A stretch of 28,775 nucleotides of DNA from DATFWC01 sp045801465. GTDB lineage: Bacteria; Pseudomonadota; Alphaproteobacteria; Rhizobiales; Xanthobacteraceae. Made by a program: the position numbers and the translations under genes. Below the pieces are notes generated by a model that was not told where the DNA came from, did no database searches, and saw nothing but the letters and a program-made list of their open reading frames with translations. Every line of letters begins with the position of its first letter. The stretch's first letter is position 1. The stretch is from assembly GCA_045801465.1 (NCBI GenBank), contig JBJMSU010000253.1:1-28775 (forward strand), read 5' to 3'. Positions 7,664-15,082 of this stretch are shown piece by piece.

Positions 7664-9765
7664 ACCGGGCTGTGGCGCACATCGCCGCCGCTGCCGGCAT
7701 CCTGCTCGCGCTGGCGTTGCTCGACGCCGGCGCGGCGCACGAGCTCGACGACATCTTCATCCGGCCGAACGTCAGCCGCTACGCCCTGACGCAGGCCTTC
7801 CTGCGCGGCGGCGCGGCGGAGCGCGATGCGCTCGAAGCCGAGCTTGCCGCGATCCCGGGCGCCGACGAGCGAGCGGTGCAGCTCGGGCGCGACCTCGACG
7901 GCGACGGCGATCCCGACGAGATCCATTTTCATCTCGAAGTCATCGAGGTGCAGGAAGAGGTCTATCCGGGCGAGTTCGTGACGTTCTGGGTATTCGCGCC
8001 GGTCGGCCGCGACATGAGCTCGCCGGCGCGCCTGCCGAGCCCGACGCTGCGCGTCGAGGAAGGCGATCACGTCGCCATCACGCTCTACAACACACACTAT
8101 CTGCCGCACACGATCCATCTGCACGGCACGTCGCAGGACAACAACATGGACGGCGTGCCGCACATGACGCAGCACGAAGTGGCGCCGGGCAAGAGCTTCA
8201 CCTACCGTTTCATCGCCAAGGCGCCGGGCACCTACTGGTATCATTGCCACGTGCAGGAGCAGGCGCACGTCGGTATGGGGCTCGCCGGCATGCTCATCAT
8301 CGAGCCGAACCGGCCCAACAACCACTTCGCGCACCTCATTCCCGGCGCCGGCCGCATCACGTCGATCGCGAAAGCCACGCGCGAGGAGTATCAGAACGAA
8401 TATTCCCTCGTTTACATGGATATCGACGATCGGCTGCACCGCATCCCGGCCGCTTATCGCGATCCGCGCGAGATCGAAAAGCGCATGCATCGCGACTATG
8501 ACGTGACGCAACGCAAGTCGAACATCTTCCTGCTCAACGGCCGCGCCTTCCCGTTCACGTTGCGCGATTCGCCGATCGTGGTGAACGCCGACGAGACCAC
8601 CAGGCTGCGCATCCTCAACGTCGGACCGCGCACGGTGTTTCTCCATACGCACGGCCATCACCCGACGCTGACCCACCTCGACGGCTATCCGGTGCCCAAG
8701 GAGGCGCGCATCACGCGCGATACCTTCGACATCGGCCCGGCGCAGCGCGTCGACCTGGCGCTGCGCACCGGCAGCGATGGCACCTACGCAGTTGGCCCGG
8801 GCGTGTGGCTGATGCACGACCACGCCCAGCCGGCAGCCTCAAACAAGGGCATCAACCCCGGCGGCGACCACACCGCAATCGTCTATTCCGAGTTCATGGG
8901 CGAGGACGGCCTGCCGCGCGATCACGTCGGCCATGCGGCGCATGCCCGCTTCTTCGATCCCGCCTACTACCAGGGCAAGGTGCCGGTGTTCGATCCGAAG
9001 ATCTTCGGCACGACGGTCGAAAATTACGAACGTGGCTGGCCGAGCGGCCCGCCGGCGGGCGGATCATTCGACTACCCGGCGCGCGAGACGGAGAGCGCCG
9101 CGCTGCCGCGGCTCGACCTGATCGACGCCGAGCGCCACCGCACCGTGGCGACCTCGTGCCAGGAGCGGCCGCGCGGCTTTCGCCGCATCCGGGTGAAGGC
9201 CGGCCGCCAGTACGCGCGCGAAGGCGAGGTCTATGCGTTCGAGCCGCGCGAGCTTCACGCCGAGCGCTGCGAGGAAGTCGAGATCGTGCTGGAGAACAAC
9301 GACGAAATTCGCCACGACCTGATGATCCCCGGCTTGGGTCCGATCTTCGCGATCAATTTCGTCGGGCCCGACGTGGAAACGGCCCGTTTCGTGACGCCGG
9401 ACGAGGACGTCACGCTGTTCTTCCACTGCCACGTCGCGGCGCACGACAAGGTCGGCATGACCGGGAGCCTCGTGGTCGGCAAAGGCGGCGCGCCCAAGCG
9501 CGTCGCGCAAGCATCGGGCGCCGCAGCGGATGCGGCAAAGTCGGTGCAGGGCGTCGGCATCGTGATCGCGGCGGTGCCGCGCGTCGGCCGCCTGATCGTC
9601 AACCACGAGGAGATCAAGGGCTTCATGGCGGCGATGGAGATGAGCTATCCGGTCGCGCCGCCGTCACTGCTCAACGGCGTCAACCCGGGCGACAAGATCG
9701 GCTTCACCATCGACCCCGCGAAATCCGTGATCACCGCCATCGAGGTGCTCGAGCCGGCGAGGTGA
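7660..9765 (+). CDS. Multicopper oxidase with C-terminal CusF-like copper-binding domain
   Basis: A 701-residue exported oxidase beginning at the ATG that overlaps the previous stop codon; the signal peptide covers about residues 1-26. Copper motifs are HLHG at 153-156, HCH at 195-197 with H203 and M206, HTHGHH at 329-334, and HDH at 386-388. These give four HxH pairs suited to a trinuclear centre plus a type-1 site in domain 1. A third cupredoxin region then has His552 and a complete type-1 set, H589-C590-H591-x3-H595-x4-M600. Residues about 628-701 form a CusF-like domain with His649 and Met659/Met661 in MAAMEM, matching the H...M-x-M copper ligands of CusF, although its tryptophan is replaced. 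A calcium-loop-like acidic stretch DLDGDGDPDE lies at 78-87. The likely role is periplasmic Cu(I) oxidation or a copper-fed oxidase; the substrate is unknown. Confidence 0.88.
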   Translation: MNRAVAHIAAAAGILLALALLDAGAAHELDDIFIRPNVSRYALTQAFLRGGAAERDALEAELAAIPGADERAVQLGRDLDGDGDPDEIHFHLEVIEVQEEVYPGEFVTFWVFAPVGRDMSSPARLPSPTLRVEEGDHVAITLYNTHYLPHTIHLHGTSQDNNMDGVPHMTQHEVAPGKSFTYRFIAKAPGTYWYHCHVQEQAHVGMGLAGMLIIEPNRPNNHFAHLIPGAGRITSIAKATREEYQNEYSLVYMDIDDRLHRIPAAYRDPREIEKRMHRDYDVTQRKSNIFLLNGRAFPFTLRDSPIVVNADETTRLRILNVGPRTVFLHTHGHHPTLTHLDGYPVPKEARITRDTFDIGPAQRVDLALRTGSDGTYAVGPGVWLMHDHAQPAASNKGINPGGDHTAIVYSEFMGEDGLPRDHVGHAAHARFFDPAYYQGKVPVFDPKIFGTTVENYERGWPSGPPAGGSFDYPARETESAALPRLDLIDAERHRTVATSCQERPRGFRRIRVKAGRQYAREGEVYAFEPRELHAERCEEVEIVLENNDEIRHDLMIPGLGPIFAINFVGPDVETARFVTPDEDVTLFFHCHVAAHDKVGMTGSLVVGKGGAPKRVAQASGAAADAAKSVQGVGIVIAAVPRVGRLIVNHEEIKGFMAAMEMSYPVAPPSLLNGVNPGDKIGFTIDPAKSVITAIEVLEPAR

Positions 9766-9772
9766 CCCCCTC

Positions 9773-9865
9773 TTGTCATGGCCGGGCTTGTCCCGGCCAT
9801 CCCGCTTCGTTTGGCACGGCCTTGCCCAAGTAAGCGAGATGCGCGGGTCAAGCCCGCCATGACAA
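9773..9865. repeat. 93-bp REP-type inverted repeat
   Basis: TTGTCATGGCCGGGCTTG (9773-9790) faces GGGTCAAGCCCGCCATGACAA ending at 9865, an imperfect inverted repeat. The CATGGCCGGGCTTGTCCCGG core is a familiar dispersed palindrome in Bradyrhizobium-like genomes. It lies between the convergent multicopper oxidase and UbiD genes and may act as a transcription-ending stem. Confidence 0.75.
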
Positions 9866-9879
9866 TGCACAGATTGGGG

Positions 9880-9924
9880 CTACTCCATCTTGATCCCAAC
9901 TGTGGTGATCACGTTCCGCCATCG
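9880..9924 (-). pseudogene. Possible 3' remnant of a Bug receptor gene
   Basis: Read in the frame one base off UbiD, the minus strand here encodes RWRNVITTVGIKME followed by TAG. This is the characteristic C-terminal end of Bug-family periplasmic receptors. The intact Bugs in this window end RYAKIIKDAGIKPE and NWGRFIDGHGIKPE. Only about 14 codons remain, and they run straight into the last codons of ubiD, whose TGA lies inside the fragment. A deletion that joined ubiD to the tail of a Bug gene would explain this. Chance similarity over 14 codons is possible, so confidence is moderate. Confidence 0.45.
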
Positions 9925-11477
9925 CTGGCTTTGAGGACATAGCGGCCGTCGTTGGGGCTCACGGCGAGCACGCCCTGCCGGCGCAACGCGTCGAGCGCCG
10001 TCACCACCTCGCGGCCGTCGTCGCTGCCGAGTGCCGCCATCAGCTCCTCGAAGAATTTCGGCCCCGCCTGCAGCGCCGCCAGGATCGATGGATGGCGCGC
10101 GCCGTGGTAGCGCGGCGGCTCGGGCACGGTCGTCTCCAGCGTCTCGGTGCCGCCGAACGGGAGCGTGAGGTCGAAGCCGGCCTTCGAGCCGACGCGGGCC
10201 CCGCGCAGCGACGGATCGAGCGGCAGGGTGCGGAAGCCGTCCTGCACCACGAGATCGCGCGCCGGCTGAAAGCGCGTGCCGAGCGCCCAGTCCATCTGCT
10301 CGTCGGAGAAGATGTCGATATCGGGATCGACCACGAACACGTTCTTCACGTTGGCGGCCGAGCCGAACACGGCCGAGATCGCATTGCGCGCCTCGCCCGG
10401 TACGCGCTGCTTGAGCGCGACGCGCACGTTGTAGACGCCGCCGCAGGCAGGACTGGAATAGACGTCGACCGGCTCGCGCACGGCGGTCTGCAGCGCCCGC
10501 CATACCAGCGCTTCGGTGCGCAAGGTGGTGAGCTGCGCGGTGTCGGTGCGGCTCATGGTGCGGCCGCTGATGGTGAGCGTCTGGAACACGGCATCCGCGC
10601 GCCGCGTGATGGCGGTGACGCGGAACACCGGATTGGTCTTCACGCCGCCGTAGTAGCCGAGGAATTCTCCGTAGGGCCCTTCCGCCTCGGTGTAGCCGGC
10701 CGCGTCGAGATAGCCCTCGATCACCCATTCGGCATCGGCCGGAACCAGGATGTCGTTCGTGATGCACTTGGCGACCGGCAGTGGCGCGGCACGCAAGGGG
10801 GCGATGAGGCCGAGCTCGTCCACCGGCAGCCGCATGGTGGCGGCGAAGTAGTCAATCGGGTGCGCGCCCACCACGATGCTCAGCGGCAGCTTCTCACCAA
10901 CGGCGAGCGCGGCGAGATAGATGTTGCGCAGATCGCTGGGGGCAACGAGATCGATGCCGGTTTCCTTGCCGTTGCGCAGTTGCAGCCGCCGCAGTCCGAC
11001 ATTGGTCCAACCGGTCGCGGCATCGATGCAGAAGTCCATGGCGGCGGAGATGTAAGGACCGCCATCGCTGCCGTGCTGGAGGTGGACGGGAAGCTTGGTG
11101 AGGTCGGCATCGTCATGGCTCAGCACGATCTGCTGCACCGGCGCTTGGTCGCGCGAGACCGTGACGATCTCCGGCCTGATGGCGAGCCGCCGCATGATCT
11201 CGCCGCGCAGCTCCTTCGGCGCGACGCCGAACGCGCGCGCAAAGCGCTCGCGGCTTCCCATCACGTTGCCGGCAAGCGGAAGCCCTTCCGGACCGACACG
11301 TTCGAACAGCACCGCATTGGGATTGCCGTCGAGGATCGCGGCAACCTGCGACAGCTTGACGGCTCCCCGCCTGATCTCGAGCGCGTCGTCGGCGGCCAAG
11401 CCATCGAGAAAGCGACGCAGGCGGAAGCGATCGAAATCGGACTCCTGCCGGACCCGTGTGGCGGGCGCAACCGGCAT
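9909..11477 (-). CDS. UbiD-family prenyl-FMN-dependent decarboxylase
   Basis: A 522-residue UbiD-family decarboxylase, which uses prenylated FMN made by a UbiX partner to (de)carboxylate aromatic or alpha,beta-unsaturated acids. The active-site set is intact: Arg164 in NVGLRRLQ and Glu266/Glu271 in EAEGPYGEFLGYYGG correspond to Arg173, Glu277 and Glu282 of fungal Fdc1. The segment GRTMSRTDTAQ follows. The frame is open 88 codons further upstream, but that part translates a palindromic repeat. The ATG at 11477 has GGAG 9 bases before it and is preferred. No ubiX is present in the window. The gene is monocistronic and divergent from the molybdopterin subunit. The last few residues may be altered by the junction with a Bug-gene remnant. 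The substrate is unknown. Confidence 0.92.
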   Translation of the reverse strand: MPVAPATRVRQESDFDRFRLRRFLDGLAADDALEIRRGAVKLSQVAAILDGNPNAVLFERVGPEGLPLAGNVMGSRERFARAFGVAPKELRGEIMRRLAIRPEIVTVSRDQAPVQQIVLSHDDADLTKLPVHLQHGSDGGPYISAAMDFCIDAATGWTNVGLRRLQLRNGKETGIDLVAPSDLRNIYLAALAVGEKLPLSIVVGAHPIDYFAATMRLPVDELGLIAPLRAAPLPVAKCITNDILVPADAEWVIEGYLDAAGYTEAEGPYGEFLGYYGGVKTNPVFRVTAITRRADAVFQTLTISGRTMSRTDTAQLTTLRTEALVWRALQTAVREPVDVYSSPACGGVYNVRVALKQRVPGEARNAISAVFGSAANVKNVFVVDPDIDIFSDEQMDWALGTRFQPARDLVVQDGFRTLPLDPSLRGARVGSKAGFDLTLPFGGTETLETTVPEPPRYHGARHPSILAALQAGPKFFEELMAALGSDDGREVVTALDALRRQGVLAVSPNDGRYVLKASDGGT

Positions 11478-11496
11478 CACAATCGTCTCCAAATTG

Positions 11497-11563
11497 CAGC
11501 CCGGATGTGCGTAGCGAATCCGGGACGGCCCCGCATTCCGCTTCGCTCCATGCGGGCTACGGA
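11497..11563. repeat. Twin-hairpin REP in the divergent ubiD/Moco gap
   Basis: Two adjacent hairpins: CCCGGAT/ATCCGGG (11500-11506 with 11518-11524) and CCCGCAT/ATGCGGG (11530-11536 with 11550-11556). The outer edges AGCCCG and CGGGCT also pair. This is a BIME-like dispersed repeat sitting between divergent genes, so it overlaps the region that must hold their promoters. Confidence 0.7.
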
Positions 11564-11623
11564 CCACGCGCAGAGCTTCACCGTGAAGGCACGAAACGGT
11601 AAGAGCGGTGCCATGACCTGTCA

Positions 11624-13957
11624 ATGAAGCGCCCCGCCAACATGCCTTCCTATATCGGACAACCGATCCCGCGGCTGGAAGACGTACGTCTGGTCGCTGG
11701 CCAGGGACGTTATACCGACGACCTTGCGCCAGCCGATGCATGCTGGGCTTTTGTGGTGCGCTCGCCGTATCCGCATGCGGCGATCCGGGCGATCCGGGCC
11801 GAACGGGCGAGAGGCCTTCCCGGCGTGCGCGCGGTGCTGACCGCGGCGGACTACCAAGCGGACGGGCTCAAACCCATTCCGCACCTCGCCAATCCGGCCG
11901 ATGCGATCGACCCCAAACGGCCGTCTTTTGCCCGTGGAGCGGGTGCTGTCGTGATCGAGATTCCGCAGCCCGTGCTGGCAGCGGACCGCGTGCGCTATGT
12001 CGGCGAGGCCGTGGCCGTGGTGATCGCCGACACGCCGGCGCAGGCGAAGGATGCCGCCGAAGCGATCGAGATTGCGTACGAGGTGCTTCCTGCCATCGCA
12101 TCGCTCGACGATGCGCTGCAGGAGAATGCGCCGCTTCTGTCGCCCGACGTACCCGGAAACATCTGTTTGAGCGCAAGCTTCGGCGACGCGCAGGCGACCG
12201 AGCGCGCTTTCCTCGCGGCCGACCTGGTGGTCGCGCGCGATTTTCCTAACCAGCGGATCGTCAATTGCCAGATGGAGCCGCGCGCCGCCATCGGCCTGTT
12301 CGATCCATCGAGCGCCACCTACACGGTCGTCTCCGGCAGCCAGGGCGTGGTGCGCCATCGCGCGGCTCTGAGCGCTGCGCTCAATGTGCCGCCCGACAAG
12401 ATCCGCGCGATCTCGCCCGATGTCGGCGGCGGGTTCGGACCACGCACGTCGCTCTATCCGGAGAGCGTGCTGGTCGCCTGGGGCGCGCGGCGCGTCGGAC
12501 GGCCGGTGCGCTGGATGAGCGAGCGCAGCGAGGCGTTCCTCACCGATTTCCAGGGCCGCGACATCCTCACCCGGGCGGCGGCCGCGTTCAGTGCGCAGGG
12601 CCGGCTGCTGGCGATGCGCATGACAATCGACGGCAATCTCGGCGCCTATCCGGCGTCTTTCGCGCCGCTCGCGAATTGCCATCGCCTCATCGCCACCGTG
12701 TATGATGCGGCCACAGGGTTCGCGCAGGTGCGCGGCGTCCTCACCAATTCGACGCCCACCTCGCCCTATCGCGGCGCCGGCCGGCCGGAAGCCACGTTCG
12801 CAGTCGAACGACTTCTCGATCTCGCGGCCGATCGGCTCGGCATCGACCGCATCGAAATCCGGCGCAAGAACATCATCAGCAAAGAGCGCCTGCCCTATCG
12901 CAATCTCATGGGGCTCACCTATGACAGCGGCGACTTCCTCGGCAACATGGAAAAGGCGCTCGTCCGCAGCCAATGGACCGGTTTTCCCGCGCGGCGGCAT
13001 GCCAGCCGAAAGAACCGGCGGCTGCGCGGCATCGGCATTGCGAACTACGTGGAGGCACCGGTCGGGGCGCCGCGCGAGCGCGTCGTGCTGACGGTGACCG
13101 CAGAGGAAGCCGTCGAGCTGATCACCGGGACGCAATCGACCGGGCAAGGCCACGAAACGGTGTTCGCTCAAGTCCTGGCCGACACGCTCGGGGTCCCGCT
13201 GGAGCGCATCAAGGTGATCAGCGGCGACAGCACGCTGGTGGAAGTGGGCGGTGGCAGCCATTCGGCGCGCTCGATGCGGCTCGTCGGGACGCTGCTGTGC
13301 GAAGCAAGCGAGAAGCTGATCGCCAAGGCGCGGACGCTCGCGGCGGAGCAACTCGGCGTCGCTGGCGACGACGTGCGTTACGCGGATGGAATTTTCACCG
13401 CCGCGAATTCCAATCGCACATCGAGCCTGTTTCAGCTCGCTGCCCAGAGCACGCCAGGGATTCTCTCCGTGGCGAGCGAACTTGCCCATCGTATTCCGGT
13501 GCATCCGACCGGCTGCGCGGTGTGCGAAGTGGAGGTCGATCCGGCGACCGGCGCCGTCGAATTGCAAGCCTACACGTCGATCGACGATGTGGGCCGGCCG
13601 ATCAATCCGCTCATCATCGACGGCCAGGTGCATGGCGGCATCGTCCAGGGAATCGGCCAGGCGCTGCACGAAGGCGTGGTGACCGATGGCTCCGCCCAGG
13701 TGCTCACCGCATCTTTCATGGATTACGGCCTGCCGCGCGCCCACAATGTGCCGAGCTTCAATGTTGAGCTCGCCGAGGATCCGACCACCGGCAATCCGCT
13801 CGGCATCAAAGGCGGCGGCGAAGGCGGCATCACGCCGGCGACCGCAGCGGTGATCAATGCGCTCGTCGACGCGTTGCGCGAGCACGGCGTCGACCACATC
13901 GACATGCCGGCGACGGCGCAGCGGGTGTGGATGGCGATAAACAGGAAGACATCGTAG
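11624..13957 (+). CDS. Xanthine dehydrogenase-family molybdopterin-binding large subunit (orphan)
   Basis: A 777-residue large subunit of the molybdenum hydroxylase family (CoxL/aldehyde oxidase-like), which hydroxylates aldehydes or N-heteroaromatic carbons using water. The N-terminal a/b hammerhead domain (PRLEDVRLVAGQGRYTDD) is followed by the Moco domains. These carry DVGGGFGPRTSLYPE, the active-site loop SPYRGAGRPEA (not the AYxCSFR of true CO dehydrogenase), TQSTGQGHETVFAQ, and the catalytic Glu733 in KGGGEGG. No [2Fe-2S] or FAD subunit lies beside it, so it must recruit electron-transfer partners from elsewhere or be functionally isolated. The start ATG lacks a clear ribosome binding site; ATG at 11642 is an alternative. 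Its TAG stop lies inside a repeat element. Confidence 0.9.
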   Translation: MKRPANMPSYIGQPIPRLEDVRLVAGQGRYTDDLAPADACWAFVVRSPYPHAAIRAIRAERARGLPGVRAVLTAADYQADGLKPIPHLANPADAIDPKRPSFARGAGAVVIEIPQPVLAADRVRYVGEAVAVVIADTPAQAKDAAEAIEIAYEVLPAIASLDDALQENAPLLSPDVPGNICLSASFGDAQATERAFLAADLVVARDFPNQRIVNCQMEPRAAIGLFDPSSATYTVVSGSQGVVRHRAALSAALNVPPDKIRAISPDVGGGFGPRTSLYPESVLVAWGARRVGRPVRWMSERSEAFLTDFQGRDILTRAAAAFSAQGRLLAMRMTIDGNLGAYPASFAPLANCHRLIATVYDAATGFAQVRGVLTNSTPTSPYRGAGRPEATFAVERLLDLAADRLGIDRIEIRRKNIISKERLPYRNLMGLTYDSGDFLGNMEKALVRSQWTGFPARRHASRKNRRLRGIGIANYVEAPVGAPRERVVLTVTAEEAVELITGTQSTGQGHETVFAQVLADTLGVPLERIKVISGDSTLVEVGGGSHSARSMRLVGTLLCEASEKLIAKARTLAAEQLGVAGDDVRYADGIFTAANSNRTSSLFQLAAQSTPGILSVASELAHRIPVHPTGCAVCEVEVDPATGAVELQAYTSIDDVGRPINPLIIDGQVHGGIVQGIGQALHEGVVTDGSAQVLTASFMDYGLPRAHNVPSFNVELAEDPTTGNPLGIKGGGEGGITPATAAVINALVDALREHGVDHIDMPATAQRVWMAINRKTS

Positions 13958-14109
13958 GGTGGGTTGAGACGCCGCGCTCGGCTTGCGAACGGGACCGCTG
14001 CGTGGCGCGGCGAAACCCACCAGCGGCGGAACCGATGATGGTGGGTTTCGGCGCTCAACGCCGTGGCCCAAACGCGATGCCTCGCAACGCGGCCTCAACC
14101 CGCCCTACG
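13953..14109. repeat. 157-bp GTAGGGTGGG-type inverted repeat overlapping two stop codons
   Basis: The ends CGTAGGGTGGGTTGAG (13953-13968) and CTCAACCCGCCCTACG (14094-14109) are inverse complements with one mismatch. Internal segments GAAACCCACC and GGTGGGTTTC give a second pairing. The TAG within each end is the stop codon of a flanking convergent gene (13955-13957 and, on the minus strand, 14107-14105). It is the same family as the repeat at 28347-28454. Confidence 0.85.
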
Positions 14110-15082
14110 AAGGTAGGCGATAGAAGCCCAGCTTCTGCAGCACCGGCTCGTCGGTGACGCGGAACACGAGCGCGTCGTCGGCCGCTTCGTGGAAGTGCGA
14201 GCGCCAGGCCGGGGCCGCGATGACGTCGCCGCGCTGCCACGCAAAGCGCTCGCCATCGACCGTGGTGGCGCCGGAGCCGCGCACGATGGCGTAGATGTTG
14301 TTGGCGGTGCTCTGATGCGCGGCCGTGCGCGTGCCCGGCTCGAGCTTCATCATGTGCAGACCGATGGTATCGAGGGCCGGGCTGCCGAGCTCGATCGCCG
14401 TGCCGAACGGGCCGGCGGGCGTCGGCGCCGCTTCGTCCAGCCGCCGCTGCGTGTCCGCCAAGGTGAACACGAACTCCGAATCCTTGGTCGGCGGCTCGCT
14501 CTCGAACGCCGCGTGGCTCTCGTCCTCCTCCTGCGGCTCGAAGAACATCGGCTCCAGCAATTGCACCAGCGGCGCATCGAGGAAGTCGAGCCAATAGGCG
14601 TTGGCCTTGCTGTTGTTGCCGTGGCCGTGCGTCGACCAGTTCGGCGTCAGCAGCACGTCGCCCGGCTCCATCGCGATATTGGTCCCGTCGACCTCCGTGT
14701 AGGTGCCGGGCTCGGCATCGAGGATCAGCCGCAGCGCGTTGGGCGTATGGCGGTGCACGCGTGCCCACTCGCCCGGCATGATCATCTGGTAGGCGGCCAC
14801 GATGGTGCGCACGGTGCCGTAGGTGTTGCCTTCGGCGGGATTGAACAGGATCAGGTTGCGCCGCTCGGCGAGCTCGGTGTTGATGAGCCGGCCGGCCGCA
14901 TCGAGCGCGCCGCGCGCCTGCGCATAGGTCCAATGGGTCGGACGGAAGGTCTTGCGCGGGCTCGCCCATAGCGACGGCGTCGGCTTGGCCCAGCCTGGGC
15001 CCATGCCAACCTTTTCGAGCTTGCCGTACAGCTCCTCGAGCGAGCCGGACTGGGCCAGATCCTCGCGCGTCGGTGCACTCAT
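14105..15082 (-). CDS. Gentisate 1,2-dioxygenase-like bicupin
   Basis: A 325-residue bicupin of the gentisate 1,2-dioxygenase/1-hydroxy-2-naphthoate dioxygenase family, which opens the ring of para-dihydroxylated or hydroxylated aromatic acids with Fe(II) and oxygen. The N-terminal cupin has the iron ligands His110 and His112 in VHRHTPNALRLIL and His152 in STHGHG. The second cupin keeps His256, His296 and His298 in an altered arrangement, as is usual for the non-catalytic half. It is a little shorter than many family members. GAGGA lies 6 bases before the ATG, and the ATG overlaps the FAH stop codon by 4 bases. With the flavin hydroxylase and FAH hydrolase upstream it forms a logical hydroxylate-cleave-hydrolyse operon. 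The true substrate could be gentisate or a substituted or related hydroxy-acid. Confidence 0.88.
   Translation of the reverse strand: MSAPTREDLAQSGSLEELYGKLEKVGMGPGWAKPTPSLWASPRKTFRPTHWTYAQARGALDAAGRLINTELAERRNLILFNPAEGNTYGTVRTIVAAYQMIMPGEWARVHRHTPNALRLILDAEPGTYTEVDGTNIAMEPGDVLLTPNWSTHGHGNNSKANAYWLDFLDAPLVQLLEPMFFEPQEEDESHAAFESEPPTKDSEFVFTLADTQRRLDEAAPTPAGPFGTAIELGSPALDTIGLHMMKLEPGTRTAAHQSTANNIYAIVRGSGATTVDGERFAWQRGDVIAAPAWRSHFHEAADDALVFRVTDEPVLQKLGFYRLPS

Noticed and set aside
11478..11741. 88-codon N-terminal extension of the UbiD frame
   Set aside because: It translates the twin-hairpin repeat and the start of the divergent gene. The ATG at 11477 has a good GGAG site and matches normal UbiD N-termini.
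11624..13957. Identification as carbon monoxide dehydrogenase CoxL
   Set aside because: The active-site loop reads PYRGAGRPEA and lacks the AYxCSFR signature of true form I CO dehydrogenase; no coxM or coxS is adjacent.
11621..14098. 825-codon minus-strand open frame opposite the Moco subunit
   Set aside because: Complete antisense shadow of a strongly supported molybdopterin gene, with no domain of its own.
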